A DNA stretch of 64,000 nt, from the NCBI RefSeq assembly GCF_015904235.1, contig NZ_JADZLT010000054.1:2501-66500 (forward strand). Direction: 5' to 3'. Under the pieces are notes generated by a model that was not told the DNA's origin, did no database searches, and was given only the letters and a program-made list of their open reading frames with translations. Position 1 is the first letter of the stretch. Each line of letters starts with the position of its first letter. The position numbers were made by a program, and so were the translations under genes. This DNA comes from Methylobrevis albus. Lineage in GTDB: Bacteria > Pseudomonadota > Alphaproteobacteria > Rhizobiales > Pleomorphomonadaceae. Of this stretch, positions 8,533 through 16,978 are shown in pieces.

Positions 8533-9516
8533 TCACGCCGGCTCGGTCTCGTCGATCGTCACCGTGAACGAGCCGTCCTTGATCGCGGCGCGCTTGGCTT
8601 CCATTGCCGCCACGGCCTCGGCGGAGACCGCCGCAGTGTCGAACAGCACGTCGTTGCCGCCGTACTTCATGAAGGAATACTCGGTGTAGTCGCGGCCGAC
8701 GGGCTTTCCCGCGATGACGTCGGCGACGATCGCGTCGACGGTCGGGCGGAAGTACCACATGGCGTTGGCGAACACGGTGCCCGGATAGCGCGGCATGTAG
8801 TCGATCAGCGAGCCGATCGCGAGCACGCTGCGCTCCTTGGCGGCGTCGGCGGTGCCGATACGCTCGCCGAACAGGATGTCGGCGCCGGCGTCGATCTGCG
8901 CGAAGGCGGCTTCCTTGGCCTTCGGCGGGTCGAACCAGGTGCCGATGAAGCCGTTGAGGAACTTCGCGTCCGGCTTCACTTCCTTGACGCCGAGGCGGAA
9001 GGCGTTGATCAGCAGGTTGACCTCGGGGATCGGATAGCCGCCGACCGAGCCGAAGGTCCCGGTCTTCGACAGGCCCGCCGCCAGCATGCCGGCGAGATAG
9101 GCCGCCTCGTGGTTGCGCGTGCCGAAGACGCCGAAGTTGTCGCCCGACGGCCCGCCGGACGAGCCCATCAAGAACGCCGTCTCGGGATAGTCGGCCGCGA
9201 CTTCGCGCGCCTCGGTCTCCACCGCGTAGGACTGGCCCCAGACGAGCTGCGCGCCCTGGTCGGCGTATTCGCGCATGGCGCGGGCGTAGTCGGTGCCGGC
9301 GACGCCCTCGGAGAAGGTGTACTCGATCAGGCCGTCGTTCGCGGCCGAGAGCAGCGCCTCGTGGATGCGGGAGTTCCAGGCGTTTTCCACCGGATCGCCG
9401 TGGATGCCGGCGACCTTGACCGGGTCGGCGGCGAAGGCGCGGCGGGTGAAGAGCGGCGCGGACGCGGCGAGCGCCGCGGTGCCCAGGAAGCGGCGGCGGG
9501 TGATGGCGAAGGTCAT
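8533..9516 (-). CDS. BMP-family substrate-binding protein of a nucleoside-type ABC importer
   Basis: A 327-residue periplasmic binding protein. The N-terminus has a Tat-type leader (ITRRRFLGTAALAAS, about 5-19) with cleavage expected near FAADP. The mature part has BMP-family features such as GIHGDPVENAWNSRIHEAL and repeated GxxxGG segments. It is the first gene of the importer operon; a repeat element separates it from the amidase, permeases and ATPase downstream. The family binds nucleosides or related compounds; the exact ligand is unknown. Confidence 0.9.
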   Translation of the reverse strand: MTFAITRRRFLGTAALAASAPLFTRRAFAADPVKVAGIHGDPVENAWNSRIHEALLSAANDGLIEYTFSEGVAGTDYARAMREYADQGAQLVWGQSYAVETEAREVAADYPETAFLMGSSGGPSGDNFGVFGTRNHEAAYLAGMLAAGLSKTGTFGSVGGYPIPEVNLLINAFRLGVKEVKPDAKFLNGFIGTWFDPPKAKEAAFAQIDAGADILFGERIGTADAAKERSVLAIGSLIDYMPRYPGTVFANAMWYFRPTVDAIVADVIAGKPVGRDYTEYSFMKYGGNDVLFDTAAVSAEAVAAMEAKRAAIKDGSFTVTIDETEPA

Positions 9517-9732
9517 TGCGGCTGTTCCCTGTCTGGCGCGCGGCCGGCCGTCATGGCGCCGGCGCGCGGCCCGTTATCCCGGGCGTCGCTGCGGGATTTT
9601 CCGCCCGCGCCCGAATTTGTTCAACGGATCAAAACTCCGTCCTGCCCATGAAATTGTCAAGGTCGGTTCTTGGGCAGAAGGGGTTCCGTGCCAGGCTTTC
9701 GCACCGGGAAAAAAGACGCTCGCCGCCCGCCG

Positions 9733-10461
9733 TCAGCGCACCGTGAGGTCGCGCAGTTCTTCCTCGATCGTCTTCGGCTGGCGCACGAGGTGGCGCCCCA
9801 TGCGCTTCTCGACGAGACGGAACGCCATCGTGATCAGGAAGGTCAGCGCGAGATAGAGCAGCGCCGCGGTGATCAGCGGCTCGTAGGTGCGGAAGGTCTG
9901 GGCGCGGATGATGTTCGCCTCGCCCATGATGTCGCGCACGGTGATGGTGAAGACGATTGCGCTCGCCTTCAGGAGCAGGATCGTCTCGTTGGCGAGCGAG
10001 GGCAGCACCTGGCGGATGGCGAGCGGCAGCGTGATCAGCCGCATCACCTGCCCGTCGCGCAGCCCGATCGAGCGGCCCGCCTCCGGCAGGCCCTTCGGCA
10101 CGCCCTGGATCGCCCCGCGCAGGATCTCGGCCGAATAGGCCGCCGTGTTGAGGCTGAGCGAGATGATCGCGCACCAGACCGGATCGCGCAGCAGCGGCCA
10201 GAGGAAGCTCTGGCGCACCTCGCGGAACTGCGCGAGGCCGAAATAGATCATGTACATCTGCACGATCAGCGGCGTGCCGCGCATGAACAGGATGTAGACG
10301 TAGGCCGGCCAGCGCAGCCAGCGCCGCGGCGAGATCCGCGCCAGCGCCAGCGGCACGGCGAGCAGGTTGCCCGCTACCATCGAGGCGGCGACCACGATCA
10401 GCGTGACGACGAGCCCGTCGAGCAGGTTGCCGACGATGCGCTGGATGAAGGCGGCGTCCAT
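9733..10461 (-). CDS. Polar amino-acid ABC transporter permease (HisM/GlnP type, distal)
   Basis: A 242-residue inner-membrane permease with about five hydrophobic segments. The cytoplasmic EAA loop reads EAGRSIGLRDGQVMRLI (about 126-142), which contacts the ATPase. It pairs with the permease 3 bp upstream. It is the last gene of the unit; no ATP-binding subunit follows, since the next gene (8533-9516) belongs to a different importer. Confidence 0.9.
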   Translation of the reverse strand: MDAAFIQRIVGNLLDGLVVTLIVVAASMVAGNLLAVPLALARISPRRWLRWPAYVYILFMRGTPLIVQMYMIYFGLAQFREVRQSFLWPLLRDPVWCAIISLSLNTAAYSAEILRGAIQGVPKGLPEAGRSIGLRDGQVMRLITLPLAIRQVLPSLANETILLLKASAIVFTITVRDIMGEANIIRAQTFRTYEPLITAALLYLALTFLITMAFRLVEKRMGRHLVRQPKTIEEELRDLTVR

Positions 10462-10464
10462 CCG

Positions 10465-11178
10465 TCAGCCCTCCCGCCGGCCACGGGTCAGCCGCCGCTC
10501 CATCGCCCCGAGCGCCAGCATCGAGACGAGCGACAGGGTGAGGAAGATCAGGGCGACCACCATGTAGAAGGTGAACGGCTGGCGCGAGAAGGCCGCGCCG
10601 CTGGCGGCGATGCCGACGAGGTCGCGCAGGCCGACGACGCTGATCAGCGCGCTGTCCTTCAGCGTCACCAGCCAGAGATTGCCGAGCGCCGGCATGCCGA
10701 CGGCGAGCGCCTGCGGCAGCACCACCTTGCGGAACACCAGCCAGCGGCCGAGCCCCAGCGCCTGCGCCGCCTCGCGCTGGCCGCTCGCCACCGCGAGGAT
10801 CGCGCCGCGGAACACCTCCGTCGAATAGGCGCCCGAGATCAGGCCGAGCGCGGCGACGCCGGCGGCGAAGGCATCGATCTCGATGGTGACGCCCGGCGCC
10901 ACCAGCCCGGCGAGGCCGCGCACCGCGCTGGTGCCGCCGTAGTAGACGAAAAGGATCAGCAGGATTTCCGGCAGGCCGCGCACCACCGTCGTGTAGGTCT
11001 CCGCGATGCCGCGCGCGATCCGGCCGCCGCGCAGCTTCGCGGCGGCGCCGAGCAGGCCGATGGCGAGGCCGAGGAGATAGGCCGAGGCCGCGACCTCGAC
11101 GGTGACGATCGCACCGCCGAGGAGCGCGAAGCCCCAGCCCTTGTCCCCGAAGCCGATGAGCCCGATCAGGTCGGACAT
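10465..11178 (-). CDS. Polar amino-acid ABC transporter permease (HisQ type, proximal)
   Basis: A 237-residue membrane protein of the HisMQ family. The EAA loop is REAAQALGLGRWLVFRKVVLP (about residues 138-158, key residues E-A-A and G-L-G). It lies between the binding protein (9 bp upstream) and the second permease (3 bp downstream), indicating one transcript. Substrate class is inferred from family: polar or basic amino acids, opines or ectoine-like compounds. Confidence 0.9.
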   Translation of the reverse strand: MSDLIGLIGFGDKGWGFALLGGAIVTVEVAASAYLLGLAIGLLGAAAKLRGGRIARGIAETYTTVVRGLPEILLILFVYYGGTSAVRGLAGLVAPGVTIEIDAFAAGVAALGLISGAYSTEVFRGAILAVASGQREAAQALGLGRWLVFRKVVLPQALAVGMPALGNLWLVTLKDSALISVVGLRDLVGIAASGAAFSRQPFTFYMVVALIFLTLSLVSMLALGAMERRLTRGRREG

Positions 11179-11187
11179 CGGCGGGCG

Positions 11188-11982
11188 TCAGCCGCCGTAG
11201 ACGTCGAAGGTGAAGTACTTGTCGTTGATTTCCTTGTACTTTCCGCTGTCGCGCAGCGCCTTGATCGCCGCGGAGAACTTGTCGCGCAGGGCGGTGTCCT
11301 CTTTCCGCACGGCGACGCCGACGCCGTCGCCCATCAGCGGATCGGTGAACGGCTCGCCCTTCACCTCGAAGTCCTCGCCGTCCGGCGTCTTCAGCAGGCT
11401 GTCCTCGAGCGCGATCGAATCGGCGAGCAGCAGATCGACGCGACCGGCGATCAGGTCGAGGTTGGCGTTTTCCTGCGTGTCGTAGTTCTTGATCTCGACG
11501 ATGTCCTTGTACTTCGCCTCGATGTAGGCGGCGTGGACCGTGGAGACCTGCACGCCGACGATCTTGCCCGCGAGCCCCTCCGGCGAGATCGTGATGTCGG
11601 CGCTCTTGGCACCGACGAACATCGCCGGGGTGTTGTAGTACTTCGCCGAGAAGTCGACGACCTGCTTGCGCTCCTCGGTGATCGACATCGAGGCGATGAT
11701 CGCGTCGAACTTGTTCTCGGTCAGTGCCGGGATGATGCCGTCCCAGGCCTGCAGCACCCACTCGCACTTCACCTGCATCTCTTCGCAGAAGGCGGCGGCG
11801 AGATCGGCCTCGAAGCCTTGCACGGCGCCGTTGGCGTCGATGGTGGTGAAGGGCGGATAGGATTCCGGCGTGGTGCCGATGCGCACGACCTCCTGCGCCG
11901 AAGCGCCGGAGAGGGTGGCCATGCCGGCGATGCCGGCGGCGAGGAGGGCGGCGGTCGCCCTCGTTTTCATCGTCGAACCCAT
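11188..11982 (-). CDS. Amino-acid ABC transporter periplasmic binding protein (family 3)
   Basis: A 264-residue protein with a Sec signal peptide (about residues 1-30, cleavage after GASA). The mature protein starts with the family-3 signature IGTTPESYPPFTTIDANG and has FDAIIASMSITEERKQVVDF (about 93-112). The first ATG is preferred because AAGGAG lies 9 bp upstream; an internal ATG four codons on is too far from it. It delivers substrate to the two downstream permeases. The aspartoacylase-like gene lies 104 bp upstream on the same strand. Confidence 0.92.
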   Translation of the reverse strand: MGSTMKTRATAALLAAGIAGMATLSGASAQEVVRIGTTPESYPPFTTIDANGAVQGFEADLAAAFCEEMQVKCEWVLQAWDGIIPALTENKFDAIIASMSITEERKQVVDFSAKYYNTPAMFVGAKSADITISPEGLAGKIVGVQVSTVHAAYIEAKYKDIVEIKNYDTQENANLDLIAGRVDLLLADSIALEDSLLKTPDGEDFEVKGEPFTDPLMGDGVGVAVRKEDTALRDKFSAAIKALRDSGKYKEINDKYFTFDVYGG

Positions 11983-12086
11983 GATCCTGATCTCCTTCCG
12001 TTTTGCCTTCGGCGTATTGGCCGAGATGCCTGCGGCGCGTTGGCCGTTCCCCGTTGGTCAATCGCCGGCAGTCGTTGCGGCCGGCG

Positions 12087-13145
12087 TCAGTCTTCGAGCG
12101 CGCCGGGCCGCGCATCCGCGCTCGCCCGGGCACCGAGAAGCTTCAGAAGGTCTTCGCCGGGGCGGATCGTCCGCACGGTCCGGCGCGTCAGGATCAGCCC
12201 GTCCTGCGGCGCGAAGAGGTCGGTGCGCCCGCCCTCCTCGCCCGGCGCATGCAGGATCGTGGCCAGCCGGTCGCCGGCCGCGACCTGGTCGCCCGGGGCG
12301 ACGTGATAGAGCACCGGACCGGCGACGGGCGCACGCAGCATCTCGACGTTCTCGAGCGGCACGGCGACACCGTCCCAAGGCGCCGCGGCGGCGACGGCTG
12401 CGTCGGCGACGACGCCGCGATGCACGAGGAAGCGGTAGAGCCCCTCCCCCGCCGTGGCGGCGAGCCGCGGATCGACGTCGGCGCGGCCGCGGAACTCCAC
12501 CGTCGTCACCACGCGCCGGTCGAGCCCGTCCGCGTCGGGCGACATCTGCAGGTAAGGATGCAGCGCCGCCTCCTCAAAGGCGGCATCGCTGGAGCCCTCC
12601 CAGAGCAGCACCGCGCGGGCGCCGAGGTCGGTGGCGAGATCCGCCATCTGCGGCCACAGCGCCGCGTGGATATAGAGGTAGTCGAGCCCCTCGTCGTCGC
12701 AGTGCAGGTCGAGCACGATGTCGTGCCCCATCGAGAGGGCGACGAGCCGCGCCTTCAGCCGCGCGTCGGCCGGCAGCAGCGCCGCATCGTCCGGCAGGCC
12801 GGCGGTGTCCGGGGTGGGCAGCAGCGGAAAATCGCGGTTGAAGTTGACCCGGGTGCCGGTGTGGTAGCGGCCCTGATGATCGCCGTAGAGATACTGCGCC
12901 GCGCCGATCGGGTTGGCGACCGGCACCACGGTGATCCGCCCGCGGATCCGCCCCTCGGCCTCGGCCGCCCTGAGCTTCGGCATCAACGCGTCGATGGCGG
13001 CGGTACCGGGCAATTCGTCGGCGTGCAGCGCGGCCTGCAGGTAGGCCGAGGGCGCGGCTGGATCGGTGCCGTCGAAGCGCAGCACGGGAAACTGATAGGC
13101 GAGGCCCTGGCTGTCACCCCGGATCGTCTCGATCGACTTCAGCAT
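12087..13145 (-). CDS. Succinylglutamate desuccinylase/aspartoacylase-family zinc deacylase
   Basis: About 352 residues when started at the ATG at 13145, which has GGCGGAG 5-9 bp upstream; a longer frame adds ten residues without a ribosome site. The zinc-binding H..E pair is in LQAALHADELPG (about 46-57), an arginine/asparagine substrate motif in GTRVNFNRDFPL (about 99-110), and a further zinc histidine in DIVLDLHCDDEG. The family removes acyl groups from amino acids (AstE, ASPA, DoeB). Its position ahead of an amino-acid importer suggests it processes the imported compound, but this is inference. Confidence 0.85.
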   Translation of the reverse strand: MLKSIETIRGDSQGLAYQFPVLRFDGTDPAAPSAYLQAALHADELPGTAAIDALMPKLRAAEAEGRIRGRITVVPVANPIGAAQYLYGDHQGRYHTGTRVNFNRDFPLLPTPDTAGLPDDAALLPADARLKARLVALSMGHDIVLDLHCDDEGLDYLYIHAALWPQMADLATDLGARAVLLWEGSSDAAFEEAALHPYLQMSPDADGLDRRVVTTVEFRGRADVDPRLAATAGEGLYRFLVHRGVVADAAVAAAAPWDGVAVPLENVEMLRAPVAGPVLYHVAPGDQVAAGDRLATILHAPGEEGGRTDLFAPQDGLILTRRTVRTIRPGEDLLKLLGARASADARPGALED

Positions 13146-13307
13146 GGCCACTCCGCCTGGACCGGGCCATCCCACACAATTCTTGAACGGTCGTAAAGAG
13201 GGAAAGGCGGGGTGGTGGTATCAGCGCCCGATTTCCCGAGGGCTATCGACCGATCATGGCCTTCTGCCGCTGGGTACAGGGGTGACCGCACGCGGGCGCC
13301 CCGGCTT
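13146..13307. other. Upstream region of the deacylase gene
   Basis: First part of a 670-bp gene-free stretch (13146-13815). It probably holds the promoter of the minus-strand deacylase. No clear hairpin or coding frame. The rest of the stretch is made of repeats annotated separately. Confidence 0.3.
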
Positions 13308-13445
13308 TTCCCTCGCCCTTCGAGACAGCCGCTGCGCGGCTTCCTCAGAATGAGGGAAAAGGATAAATGATTGAACTAGATGAAAAACTTTCGGAGGCCT
13401 CATCCTGAGGAGGCCCGGAACGGGCCATCTCGAAGGACGAGGCCG
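13308..13445. repeat. Palindromic repeat family III
   Basis: The arm CCTCGCCCTTCGAGACAGCC at 13311-13330, continuing through CTTCCTCAGAATGAGG, is an imperfect reverse complement of 13398-13444 (CTCATCCTGAGGAGGCCCGG ... CTCGAAGGACGAGG). The two arms flank an A/T-rich centre. I recognise this motif type as common between genes in Hyphomicrobiales genomes. No coding capacity. Confidence 0.7.
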
Positions 13446-13497
13446 GGCACGCCGGCCCGTGCCCGCCGGCCCGTGCCCGCCGGCCTATCCCCACCCC

Positions 13498-13631
13498 GTC
13501 ATGGTCCACGCAGGCGGACCACCCACGAAGGCCGCTCGGCACGGCTTGGCGGCTGTTCTCGATGCGCGGAGGGGATGGCAGGCATCTGATCCGTAGCCGG
13601 TCGTCGATGGTCCGCCGACGCGGACCATGAC
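13498..13631. repeat. Palindromic repeat family II, copy 1
   Basis: Bounded by GTCATGGTCC on the left and GGACCATGAC on the right; each end is itself a small hairpin (GGTCCACGCAGGCGGACC; GGTCCGCCGACGCGGACC). The interior includes CCCACGAAGGCCGCTCG. A second copy in the same orientation follows 31 bp later. Confidence 0.85.
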
Positions 13632-13662
13632 GATCAAGGGACTGGCGCAGCACCTCTTTTTT

Positions 13663-13792
13663 GTCATGGTCCGCGCAGGCGGACCACCCACGAAGGCCGC
13701 TCGAGGCGGCTTGGCGGCGGTCGCCCTTTCCTCGAATGGCAGGTCCATCATCCGCGGCCGGTCGTGGATGGTCCGCCTCCGCGGACCATGAC
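13663..13792. repeat. Palindromic repeat family II, copy 2
   Basis: A 130-bp copy of the preceding element with the same GTCATGGTCC and GGACCATGAC ends and the shared interior CCCACGAAGGCCGCTCG, GCGGCTTGGCGG and CCGGTCGTGGATGGTCCG. It differs mainly in the middle. Together the two copies form a direct repeat of a palindromic unit just beyond the 3' end of the transglycosylase gene. Confidence 0.85.
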
Positions 13793-13815
13793 GATGACGT
13801 AGCACCCCCGCCCCC

Positions 13816-15006
13816 TCACCCCCCGAGCCGCAGGTCCTTACCCGGCATGCAGGTGACGTCCAACCCGCTCGCGGCCTGGTGCCGGCCGATGGCGACGCGG
13901 GTGCGGAAGCCGACGAGGCCGTCGGCGCCGCCGACGTCGTGGCCGCGCTCGATCAGCCCCTGCTGCATGCGGCGGACGTCCGCGCGCGTCAGCCGGTCGA
14001 CGCTGCCCCAGCGCCCGGCGATCGGGGTGGCGCCGGTCATGCGGTCGGCGAGGTGGCCGACGAAGAGGGCGTAGAGATCGCCCTCGTTGTAGCGCTTCAG
14101 CACGTAGAAATTCTCGGTGACGAGGAAGGCCGGGCCGAGCCGTCCGGCCGGCATCAGGAGGAAGCGTCGGTCGCCGGCGCTGCCGGCAAAGCGCCCGGCC
14201 TGCGGCGCGAGCCCGCCACCGGCCCAGTCGCGCAAGGGTCGGCCCTGCTCCGGCCCCTCCAGCGAGCACGCCACCTCGGCCGGCACGCTGACCTCCTCGC
14301 CCCAGGAGACCGCGCGGTTCCAGCCGGCCTCGGCGAGATAGTTGGCGATCGAGGCCAGCGTATCGGGCACCGACGACCAGATGTCCGGCCGGCCGTCGCC
14401 GTCGAAGTCGACCGCATGGGCAAGGAACTTCGACGGCATGAACTGCGGCTGGCCGAGCGCGCCGGCCCACGAACTCTTCAGCATTGCCGCCGGCAGGTGG
14501 TCGGCCTCGAGGATCTGCAGGGCGGCGATGAGCTCTGGGTAGAACAGCGCTTTGCGCGTGCCGAGCAACGCCTGCGTCGCCAGCACCGACAGCGCCGAAT
14601 GCGGGATCTTCGCCGCGCCGTAGTTCGATTCGCGCGCCCAGACCGCAGCGATGATCGCCCGCGGCACGCCGTAGCGGCGCTCGACCTGATCGAACACCGC
14701 GGACCATTTCGTGAGGCGGTCGCGGCCGATCCGCGCCAGCGCGGCGATCTGGCCCTCGTCGAAATAGCGGCCCGGGCTCGAGAACTCCGCCTGCCCGCCG
14801 CCACCGCCACCGGCGAGGTCGGGCAGGTTGCGCAGGATACGGATCTCCGGCAGCGCCGCCTCGAACGTCGCCCGCGACACCCCCGCCCGCGCCGCATCCG
14901 GCCAGACGGTGGCCTCGAGCCACGCCCGCATGTCGGCGTCGGTCGCCGCGCGGGCCGGCAGGATGGCGAGGAGAAGGGCGGCGAGGAGAATCAGGACACG
15001 CGGCAA
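13816..15006 (-). CDS. Lytic murein transglycosylase (MltB/SLT_2 family) with peptidoglycan-binding tail
   Basis: A 396-residue exported enzyme cleaving peptidoglycan glycan strands. I place the start at the TTG at 15006, because GGAG lies 7 bp upstream and the product then opens with a clean signal peptide (LPRVLILLAALLLAILPARA). The open frame continues about 90 codons further, but that part is translation of a dispersed repeat. The catalytic glutamate is in AAVWARESNYGAAKI (about 140). The SLT_2 region includes AGALGQPQFMPSKFLAHAVD. The last 60 residues form a PG_binding_1 domain (RADVRRMQQGLIERGHDVGG). Confidence 0.88.
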   Translation of the reverse strand: MPRVLILLAALLLAILPARAATDADMRAWLEATVWPDAARAGVSRATFEAALPEIRILRNLPDLAGGGGGGQAEFSSPGRYFDEGQIAALARIGRDRLTKWSAVFDQVERRYGVPRAIIAAVWARESNYGAAKIPHSALSVLATQALLGTRKALFYPELIAALQILEADHLPAAMLKSSWAGALGQPQFMPSKFLAHAVDFDGDGRPDIWSSVPDTLASIANYLAEAGWNRAVSWGEEVSVPAEVACSLEGPEQGRPLRDWAGGGLAPQAGRFAGSAGDRRFLLMPAGRLGPAFLVTENFYVLKRYNEGDLYALFVGHLADRMTGATPIAGRWGSVDRLTRADVRRMQQGLIERGHDVGGADGLVGFRTRVAIGRHQAASGLDVTCMPGKDLRLGG

Positions 15007-15085
15007 CGATCTGCTCCGGGGCGGTGGATGGGTGGCCGAGGATAGCAGATGGGGAGGGTTTTGCTGCGGGGCTTTGCCGGGGGAA

Positions 15086-15257
15086 GCCCCCTCCCGTGCT
15101 TCGCACCTCCCCCGCTTCGCAGGAGAGGGGACGAAGGAGGTTGGGGCGCCATTCTCAACAGCTCTTCGGTTCGGCGCTGCCTTCGATTTACGAAAGCCCT
15201 CTCGCCCATCGTCCCCTCTCCTGCGAAGCGGGGGAGGTGCGAAGCACGGGAGGGGGG
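15086..15257. repeat. Dispersed palindromic repeat family I, copy B
   Basis: Arms at about 15087-15133 and 15210-15257 are near-perfect reverse complements with the shared inner part CCCGCTTCGCAGGAGAGGGGACG. The outer arm reads GTGCTTCGCACCTCC rather than the TGTCCCTCC of the other copies, so the palindrome was changed on both sides in step. The core ends CTCGCCCAT as in copy A. It separates the 5' end of the transglycosylase gene from the 3' end of the flavoprotein gene. Confidence 0.9.
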
Positions 15258-15279
15258 AGGCCCCACGGCAAGACAAGTC

Positions 15280-16896
15280 CTAAGCCACCCGCTTCCGCTT
15301 CACATCGCCCAAAATCTCCCGCGCCGCGTTGTGCCCCGGCGCGCCGGTGACGCCGCCGCCCGGGTGGGTGCCGGAGCCGCAGGTGTAGAGGCCCTTCACC
15401 GGGCCGCGGTAGTCGGCGTGGCCGAGCATCGGGCGGGCGGAGAAGATCTGGTTGAGGCTGAGCGCCCCGTGGAAGATGTCGCCGCCGACGAGGCCGAAGG
15501 TGCGCTCGAGATCGAGCGGCGAGTTGATCTGCCGACCGAGTACCGACGCCTTGAAGCCCGGCGCATAGGCGTCGACGGTGGCGATCATCAGGTCGGCAAC
15601 CGTCTCGCGGTGGTCGTCCCACGACGATCCGCCGGGGAAGCCCGCCGGCAGTTCCGGCGCGACGTGCTGGCAGAACAGGCTCGCGACATGCTGGCCCGGC
15701 GGGGCGAGGCTGTCGTCGAGGGTGGACGGGATCAGCATCTCGACGATCGGCTGGGCCGACCAGCCGTTCGCCCGCGCGTCGATATAGGCGCGGTCCATGT
15801 AGGCGAGGCTCGGCGCGATCACGATGCCGGAAGTGTGATGCTCGGCGAGTTCGCGGCCGGGCAGCGCCGTGAAGCTCGGCAGTTCGGAGAGTGCGACGTT
15901 CATGCGGAAGGTGCCGGAGCCGCATTTCCAGCGGTCGATCCGCTCGGCAAAGCCGGCCGGCACCGCGGCGCGGTCGACGAGCTTGCCATAGAGCAGCTTC
16001 GGATTGAGGTTCGAGACGACGAAGCGGCCGCGCACGATCTCGCCGGCCTCGGTGACGACGCCGATCGCGCGGCCGTTCTCGATGATGACTTCGGCGACGC
16101 CGGTATCTGTGCGGATTTCGGCGCCAGCCTCGATGCACGCCTTCGCCATCGCCTGGGTGATCGCGCCCATACCGCCGATCGCGTGGCCCCAGACGCCCTT
16201 CTTGCCGTTCACCTCGCCGAAGCAGTGGTGCAGCAGCACATAGGCGGTGCCGGGCGTATAGGGGCTGGCGAAGTTGCCGACGATGCCGTCGAAGCCGAGG
16301 ATCGCCTTGATCGGGTCGCTCTCGAAATAGGCGTCGAGATAGTCCGCCGCCGACATGGTGAAGATGTCGAGCAACTCGCGGCGGAGGTCCATGTCGAGGC
16401 CGGAGAAGCGCTTGCCGAGGGTGGCGCTCTTCAGCATCTCCGGAATCGCCGAAATCCAGCCCCCCGCCGAAACGTTCGGCGGCGTCTCCAGCACGAGGTC
16501 GCGCAGGAGGTCGGCGATGATGTCGAGGCGGTCGTTGTAGCGGGCGAGCGCCTCGGCATCGCGGGCGGAGAACCGCGCCACCTCGGCCCTGGTGCGGCCG
16601 GGGCCGACTTTCAGGAAATCGCCGTCGGGCAGCGGCAGGAAGTTCGACAGCCGCCGCTCGACCACGTTCAGCCCGTGGCGCGGCAGGTCGAGATCGCGGA
16701 TCACCTTCGGGTTGAGCAGCGACACGGTGTAGGCCGCGACCGAATTGCGGAAGCCGGAGTGGAACTCCTCGGTCACCGCCGCGCCGCCGACGACGCCGCG
16801 CTTCTCCAGCACCGTCACCTTCAGCCCCGCCTTCGCGAGATAGTAGGCGCAGACGAGGCCGTTGTGGCCGCCGCCGATGATCACCGCATCCGTCAT
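15280..16896 (-). CDS. FAD-dependent oxidoreductase, phytoene-desaturase/PYROXD2 family
   Basis: A 538-residue flavoprotein. The N-terminal dinucleotide-binding motif is AVIIGGGHNGLVCAYYLAKAG (positions 4-24; key GGGxxG and C-terminal glutamate in VLEKRG). The C-terminal FAD contact is in LYTCGSGTHPGGGVTGAPG (about 505-523), typical of amine-oxidase/phytoene-desaturase-like enzymes. Sequence style matches the PYROXD2 group, whose substrate is not settled. No carotenoid genes are nearby, so a carotenoid role is unlikely. No operon partner is evident. Confidence 0.85.
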   Translation of the reverse strand: MTDAVIIGGGHNGLVCAYYLAKAGLKVTVLEKRGVVGGAAVTEEFHSGFRNSVAAYTVSLLNPKVIRDLDLPRHGLNVVERRLSNFLPLPDGDFLKVGPGRTRAEVARFSARDAEALARYNDRLDIIADLLRDLVLETPPNVSAGGWISAIPEMLKSATLGKRFSGLDMDLRRELLDIFTMSAADYLDAYFESDPIKAILGFDGIVGNFASPYTPGTAYVLLHHCFGEVNGKKGVWGHAIGGMGAITQAMAKACIEAGAEIRTDTGVAEVIIENGRAIGVVTEAGEIVRGRFVVSNLNPKLLYGKLVDRAAVPAGFAERIDRWKCGSGTFRMNVALSELPSFTALPGRELAEHHTSGIVIAPSLAYMDRAYIDARANGWSAQPIVEMLIPSTLDDSLAPPGQHVASLFCQHVAPELPAGFPGGSSWDDHRETVADLMIATVDAYAPGFKASVLGRQINSPLDLERTFGLVGGDIFHGALSLNQIFSARPMLGHADYRGPVKGLYTCGSGTHPGGGVTGAPGHNAAREILGDVKRKRVA

Positions 16897-16978
16897 CTCG
16901 AAGTGCTCCCCGGCCGCCCGTGCACGGCCATCGTTCGTCGGTGCCCCGCGGGCGCGGGCGCAAGGAAGGACCGGGGCG

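Noticed and set aside
8259..8567. Short frames reading through the repeat (peptides such as PSPASQERG)
   Set aside because: The same peptides recur at each repeat copy in different contexts; they come from the palindromic arms, not from genes.
9670..12306. An 878-codon open frame on the plus strand
   Set aside because: It lies opposite the amino-acid importer genes, its translation is dominated by R, A, D, H and Q typical of antisense frames in GC-rich DNA, and it has no recognisable domain.
13308..13792. CRISPR array
   Set aside because: There are only two family II units, each of about 130 bp and palindromic, with no short regularly spaced repeats and no cas genes nearby.
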